Source: CAVSRC01 sp963730325
Lineage (GTDB): Bacteria; Pseudomonadota; Alphaproteobacteria; Rhizobiales; Kaistiaceae
Length of the DNA: 64,000 bases
Reading direction: 5' to 3'
NCBI GenBank assembly: GCA_963730325.1
Contig: CAVSRC010000004.1
Span: forward strand, 62,001-126,000
The notes under the pieces are model-generated. The model was not told where the DNA came from and ran no database searches. It saw only the letters and a list, made by a program, of their open reading frames with translations. This document shows positions 36,296 to 45,871 of the stretch, piece by piece. Both the position numbers and the translations under genes were made by a program. Positions within the stretch are counted from its first letter, which is position 1. Every line of letters begins with the position of its first letter.

Positions 36296-37543
36296 TTGAG
36301 GATCACCGACATTCGCGCGACCACCGTGACCGTGCCGCTGGAGGCGCCGCTCAGGCACAGCAACGGCGCGCACTGGGGGCGCTTTGTACGCACCGTTGTC
36401 GAGGTCGACACGGATGAAGGCATCATCGGCCTTGGCGAGATGGGGGGCGGCGGCGAAAGCGCGGCACAGGCCTTTGCCATTCTGAAGACCTACCTGGTCG
36501 GCCACGACCCGTTCGATCTCAACCGGTTGCGCTACGCGATCTGCAACCCGACAGCGTCGCTCTACAACAACCGCACCCAGCTTCACGCGGCCATCGAGTT
36601 CGCATGTCTCGATATCATCGGCAAGAAGCTCGACGTGCCCGTCTACCAGCTTCTCGGCGGACGCTTCCGCGATTCCGTGGATTTCGCCAGCTATCTCTTC
36701 TTTCGTTATCCCGACCCCGAGAGCGGCACCGGCGAGGTTCGCGCGGTCGACCAGCTCGTCGATCATGCGCGGGCGTTGAAGGCGGTGCATGGCTTCCGTA
36801 CCCATAAGCTCAAGGCCGGCGTGTTCCATCCGGATTATGAACTGGAGTGCTATCGGGCGCTTGCTGATGCATTCCCCGCCGACTCGCTGCGTTACGATCC
36901 CAATGCGGCGCTCTCCATCGAGGCGGCGATGCGCTTTGCCCGTGCCATCGATCCCCTGCGCAACGACTATCTGGAGGATCCGGTCTGGGGCTTCGCCGCC
37001 ATGCGGCATCTCCGGGAAAAGACCGCCATTCCGCTGGCGACAAACACGATCGTCATCGATTTCGAGCAGCTTGCCACCAATGTACGCGACACCGCGGTGG
37101 ACGTGATCCTTCTCGACACGACCTTCTGGGGCGGCGTCCGTGCGTGCATCCGCGCGGCGCAGATCTGCGAGACGTTCGGCCTCAACGTCGCCGTCCATTC
37201 GTCAGGCGAGCTTGGCATCCAGCTCGCGACCATGCTGCACCTCGGTGCCGTGCTGCCCAACCTCACCTATGCGGCCGATGCTCACTACCATCACCTGAAG
37301 GACGACGTGATTGTCGGCGGCAAGATGACCTATCGCGGCGGCGCCATCTCGGTGCCCACGGGTCCCGGTCTCGGTGTCGTGCTCGATCGTGACAAGCTCG
37401 GTCTCTACGCTGACCTCTACAAGTCGCTTGGCGGCTATCCCTACGACCGCGACCCCGGTCGGCCCGGCTGGTATCCGTCGCTTCCGAACACCGACTTTGC
37501 TGACCACACCATCAGCTCAACCCCCTCGCTTCGCCCAAACTAG
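36296..37543 (+). CDS. Enolase-superfamily sugar-acid dehydratase, glucarate dehydratase-like
   Basis: About 415 residues. Counting from TTG at 36296, the catalytic Lys pair is K171/K173 (THKLKAG), metal ligands are D201, E227 and N250 (ATNT), and the Asp/His dyad is D274 and H301. The order and spacing match E. coli glucarate dehydratase closely, including Asn as third ligand. It would remove water from a diacid or aldonic acid to give a 2-keto-3-deoxy product. The TTG is preceded by GGGAGGTGG about 12 nt away; no ATG is available in frame. The operon continues with an importer and a cyclase-family hydrolase. Confidence 0.83.
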   Translation: MRITDIRATTVTVPLEAPLRHSNGAHWGRFVRTVVEVDTDEGIIGLGEMGGGGESAAQAFAILKTYLVGHDPFDLNRLRYAICNPTASLYNNRTQLHAAIEFACLDIIGKKLDVPVYQLLGGRFRDSVDFASYLFFRYPDPESGTGEVRAVDQLVDHARALKAVHGFRTHKLKAGVFHPDYELECYRALADAFPADSLRYDPNAALSIEAAMRFARAIDPLRNDYLEDPVWGFAAMRHLREKTAIPLATNTIVIDFEQLATNVRDTAVDVILLDTTFWGGVRACIRAAQICETFGLNVAVHSSGELGIQLATMLHLGAVLPNLTYAADAHYHHLKDDVIVGGKMTYRGGAISVPTGPGLGVVLDRDKLGLYADLYKSLGGYPYDRDPGRPGWYPSLPNTDFADHTISSTPSLRPN

Positions 37544-37594
37544 GAGGCGTCGACGAAGCAGGATTCCACCAGTGAACCAAAAGGGAGGATACCC

Positions 37595-38683
37595 ATGACA
37601 CTAGGATTTCCCAAAAAGTCGGCAGCACTTGCCGCAACACTGCTTGCCTTCAGCGCCCTTGTTCCCCTTTCCGCAATGGCTGCCGATGGGCTCGCCACGG
37701 GCGATACCAGCAAGATGAAGATCGCCTTCAGCAACTCATATGCCGGCAATTCATTCCGCCAGGTGATGATCAAGAGCTTCGAGTCGATGGCCGAGCAGGC
37801 CAAGAAGGACGGCAAGATCGCCGGCTACACGACCGTAAGCGCCAACAACAACGTCACCGAGCAAGCCTCGCAGATGGAGAACCTGATCCTGCAGGGCTAC
37901 AATGCGATCATCGTGCTGGCCGGCTCCGACACGGCGCTCAACGGCGCGGTAAAGGATGCCTGCAATGCCGGCATCACGGTGGTTGCGTTTGCCAGCGGTG
38001 TTACCGAGCCGTGCGCCTATCGCGTCGACTACAATCTTGACTCCTATGCCAAGGCGGAGCTCGACTTCATAGCCAGCAAGCTCGGCGACAAGCCGGCCAA
38101 CATCCTCGAAATCCGTGGTATCGCTGGCGACGGATTTGAAACGCGCCTGCATGCGGGCGTCGTGAAGATGATGAAAGAGCACCCGACCTACAAGAGCGTC
38201 GGCGAGGTGTTCGGTCAATGGACGGCGACGGTGGCGCAGAAGGAAGTCGCCGGCATTCTGCCCTCGCTGCCAAAGGTGGACGCGGTGCTTACACAGGGCG
38301 GCGACGGTTGGGGCGCCGCTCAGGCGTTCAAGGCGGCGGGCCGCGAACTCCCCATCATCATCATGGGCAACCGCGAGGACGAACTGCAGCTATGGAAGGA
38401 CGAGAACGCGGCGAGCGGCTACCAGACGTTCTCGCTTGGCGCAACTCCCAGCGTTTCGCAAGTCGCCTTCTGGGTGGCTCAGCAGATACTCGCTGGCAAG
38501 CAGGTGCCGAAGTTCGTCGAGGTTCCCCTGCTGACCATCAATCAGCCCGATCTCGACGCCTGGCTGAAGACGGTTCCGAAGGGTGGCGTTGTGAACGCGG
38601 AATACCCGCAGGAGCTCGTCGGCGAGATTATCGACGCCAATATCGACAACAAGCCGCTACCGGGTGTCCCAGCTCCGAAATAA
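37595..38683 (+). CDS. CUT2 sugar ABC transporter, substrate-binding protein
   Basis: A 362-residue binding protein with a Sec signal peptide (hydrophobic LAATLLAFSALVPL, cleavage after AMA near residue 29) and the Peripla_BP_4 fold. GGGAGGATACCC precedes ATG. It is 51 bp after the dehydratase gene, so its ligand is presumably the sugar acid, or a precursor, used by that enzyme. Confidence 0.88.
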   Translation: MTLGFPKKSAALAATLLAFSALVPLSAMAADGLATGDTSKMKIAFSNSYAGNSFRQVMIKSFESMAEQAKKDGKIAGYTTVSANNNVTEQASQMENLILQGYNAIIVLAGSDTALNGAVKDACNAGITVVAFASGVTEPCAYRVDYNLDSYAKAELDFIASKLGDKPANILEIRGIAGDGFETRLHAGVVKMMKEHPTYKSVGEVFGQWTATVAQKEVAGILPSLPKVDAVLTQGGDGWGAAQAFKAAGRELPIIIMGNREDELQLWKDENAASGYQTFSLGATPSVSQVAFWVAQQILAGKQVPKFVEVPLLTINQPDLDAWLKTVPKGGVVNAEYPQELVGEIIDANIDNKPLPGVPAPK

Positions 38684-38720
38684 GCGGATACTCGAACCAA
38701 AATAGGCTGATATTCGGACT

Positions 38721-40214
38721 ATGAACACGGGCGCGGCACTCGAAAACGGGGCTCCCCTCGCGGGTGCCGCGCATCCTCTGATCGAAGTTCGCGGTGCGCT
38801 GAAGGACTTCGGCGCAGTGCGGGCGCTGGCCGGCGTCGATTTTCACGCCACGCCAGGCGAGGTCGTTGGGCTGGTCGGCCACAATGGCGCCGGCAAATCG
38901 ACGCTCATCAATGTCTTGTCCGGGACCATCGATCGGACCGCCGGCGAATTTCTTTTCGACGGCAATGCAGTAGGCCACTGGTCGCCCAATGACGCGCGGA
39001 AGAATGGCTTGCGTGTCATCTTCCAGGAACTGTCGCTCTGCGCCAACCTGACTGCTGTTGAGAACACGCGTGTCATCCACCACGCCCTCAGCGGCGTTGG
39101 CTGGAAGAAACGCGCAATCTCGATCATCAGCGCAGCGCTCGACGATATCTTCCCGGGCCATGGAATACCGATCAACAGCCAGGTCAGCAGCCTGGCCATC
39201 GGCGAGCGTCAGATGATCGAGATTGCGCGTGCCTTCAGCGAAAGCGACACCAAAGTGCGCTGCGTCATTCTTGATGAACCAACTTCAGCGCTTGGCCACC
39301 AAGCGACGGAGCAGCTGATTGCCCATGTCCGCCGCGCCGCGGCCAGGGGCATCGCCTCGATCTTCATCACCCACCGGTTGAACGAGATTCTTGCGGTCTG
39401 CGACCGTGTGGTCGTGATGAAGGACGGCAAGATCGCCGCCGAGCACAAGAACGAGAAGCTGACCCGAAGCCAACTTGTCGAGTTGATGGGCAGCATCGAG
39501 AAGCCGCGCGACGTTCAGGACAGAGCCTCTACCCACTCCGACGCCGAACCGCTGGCGAGCTTCGCCGGAAGCGACGACGACGATCACACGATCGAGGTTC
39601 GGGCGGGCGAAATTATCGGCTTTGCGGGTCTCGACGGCCACGGTCAGCGCGAGCGTCTGCGCGCAATGTTCGCTGCCTGCGAGCGAGACGCGAAGGAAGC
39701 CGGGTCCGCCCCGGCCTTTGTTGCCGGCGATCGCATGACGGAGGGTGTGTTTTCTCTCTGGTCAGTGGCCAACAACCTGACTGTCCGCAACCTGGGCAAT
39801 CTCGCCCGGTTCGGCTTCGTGTCCATTGCGGCGCTGCGCAATCTGGCGACGGACTGGTTCGCGCGGCTGGGCATCAAGGCGCCCTCCATCAACACGCCGA
39901 TCCTCAGCCTCAGCGGCGGCAATCAACAGAAAGTGCTGTTTGCGCGTGCGCTCGCTTCCGATGCCCGGATCGTGTTTCTCGACGACCCGATGCGCGGCGT
40001 CGACGTCGGCACCAAGCAGGAGGTCTACCGGCTTCTCAGCCTGGAAGCGGAGAAAGGCCGCGGGTTCGTCTGGTACACCACCGAACTCGAGGAACTCGAG
40101 AACTGCGCTCGCATCTACGTCTTTCGCGAGGGCCGCGCTGTTGTGAAGCTCGAAGGCGCGGATATCTCGCAGGGCAGGATCCTGCAGGCTTCCTTTGGAG
40201 GCGCGCATGGTTGA
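38721..40214 (+). CDS. CUT2 sugar ABC transporter, ATP-binding protein
   Basis: A 497-residue double ATPase. The first half has VGHNGAGKSTLINVL, a signature that lacks LSGG (LAIGERQMIEIARA) and CVILDEPTSAL; the second half has GLDGHGQRERLRAM, SLSGGNQQKVLFARA and IVFLDDPMRGVDVG. The start has no strong ribosome-binding site but fits the family. It overlaps the next permease by 8 nt. Confidence 0.88.
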   Translation: MNTGAALENGAPLAGAAHPLIEVRGALKDFGAVRALAGVDFHATPGEVVGLVGHNGAGKSTLINVLSGTIDRTAGEFLFDGNAVGHWSPNDARKNGLRVIFQELSLCANLTAVENTRVIHHALSGVGWKKRAISIISAALDDIFPGHGIPINSQVSSLAIGERQMIEIARAFSESDTKVRCVILDEPTSALGHQATEQLIAHVRRAAARGIASIFITHRLNEILAVCDRVVVMKDGKIAAEHKNEKLTRSQLVELMGSIEKPRDVQDRASTHSDAEPLASFAGSDDDDHTIEVRAGEIIGFAGLDGHGQRERLRAMFAACERDAKEAGSAPAFVAGDRMTEGVFSLWSVANNLTVRNLGNLARFGFVSIAALRNLATDWFARLGIKAPSINTPILSLSGGNQQKVLFARALASDARIVFLDDPMRGVDVGTKQEVYRLLSLEAEKGRGFVWYTTELEELENCARIYVFREGRAVVKLEGADISQGRILQASFGGAHG

Positions 40215-41169
40215 GGTCGCGATGGGCCGGCGCGTCCGCCGGGGGGGTTCCATTCGCTCGGCGCTGCGGATGGCGCTGCCCGGAATTGCGCTCGCCTGCA
40301 TGCTCGCCACCATCTTCTGGATCCAGCCGTCGGCAATGAGCTATTTCGGCCTGATGCTGCTGTTCAAGCTGGCGGTGCCGCTGCTGTTCGCGGGATTGGC
40401 CCAGATGCTCATCATCATGCTGGGCGATATCGACCTGTCGAATGGCGCCTTTGTCGGACTGATAACCTGCATATCCGCCGTTTATCTGCAGGCGTCGCCT
40501 GTCGCCGCGATCGTCGGCTACCTCGGTGCCGTGCTGGCCTACACCGCTTTCGGAACGCTGATCCAGCTGCAGAAGCTGCCGTCCATCATCGTCACGCTGG
40601 GCATGTCTTTCGCGTGGCTCGGACTGGCGATCATCGTCCTGCCCGCGCCCGGTGGACATGCGCCGAATTGGCTGATCGATTTCATGAGCTGGAGGCCGCC
40701 GCTGCTGCCGCTGCCGGTATGGTTCGCTGTCGGCCTGGCCGTTGCCGGTCACCTGATCATCACGCGCTCCTCCCTCGGCGTGATTCTCAGAGCCGCAGGC
40801 GGCAACCCGCGCGCGGTCGAGCGCGCCGGCTGGTCGTTGGACGTGATCCGGATCGGCACCTACGCAGCGGCGGCGCTCCTTCTGTGCTGCGCCGGGCTGG
40901 CGCTCACCGGCCTCACCACCTCGGGCGACCCGAATGTTGCGCCGGCCTATACGCTGCTCGGCATCGGTGCCGTCATTCTCGGCGGAGGCTCATTCACCGG
41001 TGGCGAGGTCTCGCCGATCGGTACGGTCGTTGGCGCCCTGACCCTGTCGCTCGCCGGAGCGCTGCTCAGTTTCCTGCAGGTGCCGCCGACCTGGCAGATT
41101 GGTGCGCAGGGCGTGATCCTCTTTCTCGTGCTTGGCGGGCGTGTTCTCCTGTCGGTGCAGAAGCCATGA
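40207..41169 (+). CDS. CUT2 sugar ABC transporter, permease 1
   Basis: A 320-residue RbsC-like permease with about nine hydrophobic helices and the GDIDLSNGAFVGLIT motif. ATG at 40207 lies inside the end of the ATPase gene, with GGAGG at 40197-40201. It ends in an ATGA overlap with the second permease. Confidence 0.88.
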   Translation: MVEVAMGRRVRRGGSIRSALRMALPGIALACMLATIFWIQPSAMSYFGLMLLFKLAVPLLFAGLAQMLIIMLGDIDLSNGAFVGLITCISAVYLQASPVAAIVGYLGAVLAYTAFGTLIQLQKLPSIIVTLGMSFAWLGLAIIVLPAPGGHAPNWLIDFMSWRPPLLPLPVWFAVGLAVAGHLIITRSSLGVILRAAGGNPRAVERAGWSLDVIRIGTYAAAALLLCCAGLALTGLTTSGDPNVAPAYTLLGIGAVILGGGSFTGGEVSPIGTVVGALTLSLAGALLSFLQVPPTWQIGAQGVILFLVLGGRVLLSVQKP

Positions 41170-42107
41170 CCAAACTGCGCACTCTGCTCCCGCCATGGAC
41201 CTACGGCTTCATCGTGGCGTTCGCCATGTGGCTGGCAACCACCGCCTATTCCGGATTGGGCAGCGCCGGCGCCACGTTGACGACGGCACTCGTCTTCGGC
41301 GCGATAAGCGTCACGGTGGGCACCGGCCAGATGTTCGTGATCGCCTCTGGTGCGGGCAACATCGATCTCTCCGTGCCTGCGGTTCTGACTCTCGCCGCCT
41401 ACGTCTCCATGGCTGTGATGAATGGCCATGACGTCATGCTCGTTCCGGGTCTCGCCGCCGCACTCGCCGTCGGCGCGCTCGCCGGAGCGCTGAACTTCCT
41501 CACAATTCTGCTGTTGAGGCTGCCCCCGATCATAGCGACGCTGGCCTGGAGCTTCGTCTTCCAGTCGTTTGCCTTCAACCTGGGCGGCGAGGCAACACTG
41601 AAGCCGCCGCAAGTGCTCTCCACCTTCACGACCGTGCGCCTCGCCGGCGTCCCGATCATGCCGCTTGCGGTGATGCTGCTCACCGCTGCCGCCGCGTTTG
41701 TGCTCGCCCGCGGAGTATGGGGCCGCCAACTCCTTGCGACCGGCCAGAGCGAGCCTGCCGCGCACTTTGCCGGGATACGCGTCACGCGCGTGCGGCTGCT
41801 GGCCTATGTGTTGTGCGGGATGACCGCCGCACTCGCCGGCTTTCTGCTTTCCGGTTTCACCGGCGGCGCCGCGCTCAACATGGGCGACACCTACCTGATG
41901 GAGTTGATCGCCGTGGTGGTTCTCGGCGGCACCAGCGTCGCCGGCGGTCAGGCCAACGCGATCGGCATCTGGGGATCGGCGCTGTTCTTCAACCTGATGA
42001 CCACGATGCTCAACACTTTCCAGATTCAGATCGGAGTGCGGTTCGTATTGATGGGTTTGCTCATCACCCTCATCGTGGCCATCGTTCCTCGTGTACGGGA
42101 GACCTGA
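41166..42107 (+). CDS. CUT2 sugar ABC transporter, permease 2
   Basis: A 313-residue RbsC-like permease (GAGNIDLSVPAVLTLA motif), beginning at the ATGA overlap at 41166. A longer upstream frame exists but only as a shadow of the first permease. It forms the second half of the channel and is followed after 1 bp by the cyclase-family gene. Confidence 0.88.
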   Translation: MTKLRTLLPPWTYGFIVAFAMWLATTAYSGLGSAGATLTTALVFGAISVTVGTGQMFVIASGAGNIDLSVPAVLTLAAYVSMAVMNGHDVMLVPGLAAALAVGALAGALNFLTILLLRLPPIIATLAWSFVFQSFAFNLGGEATLKPPQVLSTFTTVRLAGVPIMPLAVMLLTAAAAFVLARGVWGRQLLATGQSEPAAHFAGIRVTRVRLLAYVLCGMTAALAGFLLSGFTGGAALNMGDTYLMELIAVVVLGGTSVAGGQANAIGIWGSALFFNLMTTMLNTFQIQIGVRFVLMGLLITLIVAIVPRVRET

Positions 42108-42108
42108 G

Positions 42109-42819
42109 ATGAACCTGCAGACTCTTTGGCTGGACGATTCGTACCAACGTGTCGACCTGACCCGCAAATTGCGCAACGGCATGCCGGTATGGCCGACGCA
42201 CCCGCCATTTTGTCAGGAGGCAATCGCATCTTTCGACAAGGGCGACATCGCCTGCAATCATTCCCTGTCACTGAGCGAACACAGCGGCACGCATTTCGAT
42301 GCACCCATGCATTTCGTGCCAGGTGGCCGGTCCATCGACGCCGTGCCACTCGAACGTTTCTTCGGCCGCATGTTGACCATCGACGTCAGCGACGTCGAGC
42401 CCGACAGCCTGGTTGGCGCAGAGCGGATCGAAGCGTTCGAACGGGCCAATGGCGCGGTCGAACCGCACGATGCAGTCATGTTCCACTTCGGATGGGAGAA
42501 GTATTGGGATCATCCGAGCGAGGCTCAACGCTTCTTCAGCGATTGGCCGGGGCTTTCGCGCGAAGCCTCCGAGCTCCTGGTCAGCCGCGAAGTGCGGCTG
42601 ATCGCCACCGACTGCATGTCGATCGACAACTTCAGCAGCACGGAGTTTCCCGCGCATCGCACGCTGCTCGGCGCCGACATCCTCATCGGCGAAAACTTCG
42701 ACAAGTTGAGCACCATGCCGGCCATCTGCCATTTGGCGACCATGCCGCTGCCGATCGAAGGCGGCTCGGGCTCGCCTATCCGCGCTGTTGCGTTTGTCCG
42801 GCGCGAGCCAAACCCCTAG
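42109..42819 (+). CDS. Cyclase-family metal-dependent hydrolase
   Basis: A 236-residue PF04199 protein (kynurenine formamidase/cyclase fold). The metal motif HSGTHFDAPMHF is complete. Members hydrolyse amides, lactones or cyclic compounds. Its ATG is 1 bp after the permease stop. In an operon with a glucarate-dehydratase-like enzyme it may open a sugar lactone so that the free acid can be dehydrated, though this is inference. Confidence 0.83.
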   Translation: MNLQTLWLDDSYQRVDLTRKLRNGMPVWPTHPPFCQEAIASFDKGDIACNHSLSLSEHSGTHFDAPMHFVPGGRSIDAVPLERFFGRMLTIDVSDVEPDSLVGAERIEAFERANGAVEPHDAVMFHFGWEKYWDHPSEAQRFFSDWPGLSREASELLVSREVRLIATDCMSIDNFSSTEFPAHRTLLGADILIGENFDKLSTMPAICHLATMPLPIEGGSGSPIRAVAFVRREPNP

Positions 42820-42955
42820 TCATATCGTTCACCGGTGTGGCTTGGTTATTGCGAGCAGGGGTTTTGCCGGGGTCGTGTTCCGAGTGATGGTGTCGGCTGA
42901 AGGCCGCGCTCTCCGGCACAGACGGCGCGCCAGACCCTGTTCAGCCGCCGTTTCG

Positions 42956-44005
42956 TCACCGGGCCCGCGACGACACGGACTCACGCTCCGTCAACTCCAG
43001 ACTTAGCTCAATCGTGGACGGCGCCCCGCGCCAGCCCTCCAGGCGTTTCATGATCTGCTGGCCCGCAGTGCGTCCAAGCTTCAGGCCCTCGATCCCGATC
43101 GAGGTGATGGTCGGGTAGGTGGCGGTCATCCAGTCGACCTGATCGAATGCGATCAGTGACATCTCCGAGGGAATGTTGACGTCGCCCATGCGCAATGCAC
43201 GCAGAGCCCCAACGGCGATCTGATTGTGCGCGCATATGAGGGCCGTCGGCGGAACCTTGAGCTTCAACAGCCGCGCCGTCTCCCGCTCTCCCAGCTCCGC
43301 CTCTCCATATTCGGCGTAGCGTTCGCGACTGCCGACCAGAGATCTGTTGAAGGCAATCTTGCTCTTCGCAAGCGCCGCCTTGTAGCCCGCCAGGATGGCG
43401 GCGTAGACGTCGATCCGCAGCGAGCGGGTCAATAGCGCGATGCGTCTGTGCCCCAGACCGATCAGGTGATCCGTCGCGCGAAAACCGGCTTCCCCGTCGG
43501 CCATCAGGACCTGGTCCACGCCCAGCCTCGCATTGGGGTGGACGCCCAGCACGAGAGGGCGGCTCGCCTCGCTCCACAGCGAAAGCGTGTGCGACGCAGC
43601 CACATCCGGGTGGATGACGAACAGACCGGCTGCGTCGTAGCTCAACGCAAAGTCCACGCCGCGGGAGACCTCGTCGCCGCCGATGCCCGCCCGATAGACG
43701 AGGAGGCCGTAGCCGCGTTCGCGCAGGGCGGCCTGTAACCCCTCGACGGCGGAGGCGATCAACGGATTCGACAGGTTGGCGACGATGCAGCCGATCAACC
43801 TGGATGAGCCGGTCTTCAGGCTGCGCGCCAGAACATTGACGCGATAGCCGAGTTCCGTTGCCGCCGCTTCCACTTTCTTGCGCGTCGCGTCTCCGACCGC
43901 GCGCGTATTGTTCAAGGCATGGGAGGCGGTGGCTGTCGATACGCCGGCAAGCACGGCAACGTCGCGCAGCGTCTTCCTGTGCGGGGTCTTCCTGGGGCGG
44001 CGCAT
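42956..44005 (-). CDS. LacI-family transcriptional regulator
   Basis: About 349 residues. The N-terminal LacI helix-turn-helix (TLRDVAVLAGVSTATASHAL) and hinge (ATELGYRVNVLARSL) are followed by a periplasmic-binding-protein-like effector domain. ATG at 44005 follows GAGGAG; a GTG 27 nt earlier is less likely. It diverges from the tandem-cyclase operon, whose upstream region holds three LacI-type sites. Confidence 0.9.
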   Translation of the reverse strand: MRRPRKTPHRKTLRDVAVLAGVSTATASHALNNTRAVGDATRKKVEAAATELGYRVNVLARSLKTGSSRLIGCIVANLSNPLIASAVEGLQAALRERGYGLLVYRAGIGGDEVSRGVDFALSYDAAGLFVIHPDVAASHTLSLWSEASRPLVLGVHPNARLGVDQVLMADGEAGFRATDHLIGLGHRRIALLTRSLRIDVYAAILAGYKAALAKSKIAFNRSLVGSRERYAEYGEAELGERETARLLKLKVPPTALICAHNQIAVGALRALRMGDVNIPSEMSLIAFDQVDWMTATYPTITSIGIEGLKLGRTAGQQIMKRLEGWRGAPSTIELSLELTERESVSSRAR

Positions 44006-44120
44006 CTCTCCTCGTCCGATTCGACCGTGCACGTTTCGATGCTCGTGCCAGTTGGTGCCGGACGGCCGAGCCGCTTGTCAACTGCGCACGGTTTCACAAG
44101 CTGCGTTATCGGTGGCGCGC

Positions 44121-44133
44121 AAACCGTTTGACA
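44121..44133. promoter_or_regulatory. LacI-type operator 1
   Basis: AAACCGTTTGACA, with the near-palindromic AAAC-C-GTTT core, in the divergent LacI/cyclase region. Confidence 0.5.
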
Positions 44134-44160
44134 CATCGCATTGACCTGCTACGGTATGTC

Positions 44161-44172
44161 AAACGTTTAACA
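44161..44172. promoter_or_regulatory. LacI-type operator 2
   Basis: AAACGTTTAACA with a perfect AAACGTTT palindrome, 40 bp after site 1. It lies about 20 bp after TTGACC (44141-44146), a possible -35 box, so binding would block the cyclase-operon promoter. Confidence 0.6.
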
Positions 44173-44186
44173 TTGGAATATATGTA

Positions 44187-44198
44187 AAACGATTAACA
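44187..44198. promoter_or_regulatory. LacI-type operator 3
   Basis: AAACGATTAACA, 26 bp after site 2 and sharing its ATTAACA/TTTAACA tail. The three copies together suggest cooperative binding. Confidence 0.5.
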
Positions 44199-44267
44199 TG
44201 CCATCAGGGGAGGAGTTCCCGAGCCGACTGCGGGAGGACGAAGCAGTCTGTCCGGGATGAACAGAGA

Positions 44268-45821
44268 ATGGCCACCGATCAAGCCGACCGCAGCAGCTAC
44301 AAATACTGGCAGTACACGACGGAATGGCGCGTCGTTCCCAGCCCGAGTTTCGGGGGCGGGGTCAAGCGCGCAGTCGATCTGAGTCACGGGCTCCACGACT
44401 ATCCCGGGCCCGAGCCGCATATTCCGCCGCCCGCATACGCACACGTCGAACCCTTCGGAAACGGGATCCAGGACCGCGCGCGCGCCTTCGATCACGTTCG
44501 CGTCGAGCCGTACCGCTTTTCGGATTCGGACGACAGCGTTGCCGCGATGATTACCGTCTGTACCCAGATGGATCCGCAGCTCGAAGGACCGTTCCTCGGC
44601 TATCTGCCGCAACACGTTTACGGGGAACTCGATCCGAAGCTGAAGATGATTGCCAAGGATCCGGCCAACGTCTCTCTGGCACAGCTCATCACCAAGGCAG
44701 CCATCATCCGCAGGCCGGCGGGTCCCAAGGAGGAGGTGTCCCTCAAGGACATCCAGGAACTGAGCAAGCACGTCGAACAGGGCGACGCCGTTCTGCTCAA
44801 CACCGGTTATCTCGATGCCCACCAGGGCGCATTCCATTGGCCGGCCCTGGAAGCCGGCATCACGTCCTGGCTGGTCAAGGAGAAGGGCTGCTTCATCTTC
44901 GGTATCGACAGCGGCAGCGTTGAAGGACGCGGCGGCGGTCATCAACCCATCCCCAACCACATGGGCACCTGGGAGAACGGGGGCATCAACCTCGAGGGTA
45001 TCGTCAATCTCGGTGCTGTGCCGGTGGATCGCTGCATCCTCGTGGCGCTGCCGCTGAAGATCTACGGGCTCGATGCCGGGCCGTGCCGGTGCTTCGCCAT
45101 TTACGAGGAAGATGGAGAGCGCAAGGTCGTCGACCTGTCGCCGATCGTCGGCCCGTCGCCGGGCGGCCCGGTGCCGCCGCCGCCCTATGCCAAGGTCGAG
45201 CCGTTTGCCGACAAGAACCGGGTGACCCGGCGCCTGCGCGTGGATCCGTTCCACGTCGACAACTGCCTGGAAGATCTCGGCATGTTCGTCACCTTCAACA
45301 GCCATCTCGGGGCCCATGTCGAGGTTCCGTACGGCAATGGCAAGCCGGACATTTCACACTTTCCGATCGAGGACCTGGTAGGCCCCGCGACCATCTTCGA
45401 CGTCCCCGCCGGTCCCGGCCAGCAGATCACCGCCGCGATGCTGGAAAAGGCGGGACCGGACTGCAAGGCCGGCGACATTGCCCTGTTGCGGACCGGCTAC
45501 AGCGACTGGAACTGGGGGCGCGACGACTTCTACGACCGCTCGCCCAGCATTGCCGGGGATGCGGTCGACTGGCTGATCGGCCGCAAGGTGAAGGCGGTCG
45601 CTTCCGACTGTGCGTCCCTGGATGCCCAGGGCCCGCTCTCCGGCAAGATTCCCGATCACCGGCACACCAAGACGCTGCTTGAAGCCGGGATCCCGGTCGC
45701 ATCGAACTTGACGAACATCGCCCAGATCTTCGTCGAGCGTCCGTGGGTGGCGCTGGCGCCCCTGCGCATTGAAGGAACCTACGTGGCGCCGGTGAGAGCG
45801 GTTGCCATTGAATGGGAGTGA
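44268..45821 (+). CDS. Tandem cyclase-domain protein
   Basis: A 517-residue fusion of two cyclase (PF04199) domains, about 30-280 and 287-517. The usual HxGTHxDxPxH metal motif is altered in both: the first half has TVCTQMD at 96-102, missing both His; the second has HLGAHVEVP at 346-354, keeping the two His but with Glu for Asp and no final His. VVDLS and ALPLK-type strands repeat in each half (AVDLSHGLHDYPG, VVDLSPIVGPSPG). The gene heads a LacI-controlled operon with a CUT1 importer. One half may be purely structural. Substrate unknown; amide or lactone hydrolysis is likely from the family. Confidence 0.8.
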   Translation: MATDQADRSSYKYWQYTTEWRVVPSPSFGGGVKRAVDLSHGLHDYPGPEPHIPPPAYAHVEPFGNGIQDRARAFDHVRVEPYRFSDSDDSVAAMITVCTQMDPQLEGPFLGYLPQHVYGELDPKLKMIAKDPANVSLAQLITKAAIIRRPAGPKEEVSLKDIQELSKHVEQGDAVLLNTGYLDAHQGAFHWPALEAGITSWLVKEKGCFIFGIDSGSVEGRGGGHQPIPNHMGTWENGGINLEGIVNLGAVPVDRCILVALPLKIYGLDAGPCRCFAIYEEDGERKVVDLSPIVGPSPGGPVPPPPYAKVEPFADKNRVTRRLRVDPFHVDNCLEDLGMFVTFNSHLGAHVEVPYGNGKPDISHFPIEDLVGPATIFDVPAGPGQQITAAMLEKAGPDCKAGDIALLRTGYSDWNWGRDDFYDRSPSIAGDAVDWLIGRKVKAVASDCASLDAQGPLSGKIPDHRHTKTLLEAGIPVASNLTNIAQIFVERPWVALAPLRIEGTYVAPVRAVAIEWE

Positions 45822-45871
45822 ACGACTGCACAAAGCCTATCGTGAGCAAACGAACTGGGGAGGAAATGGAA

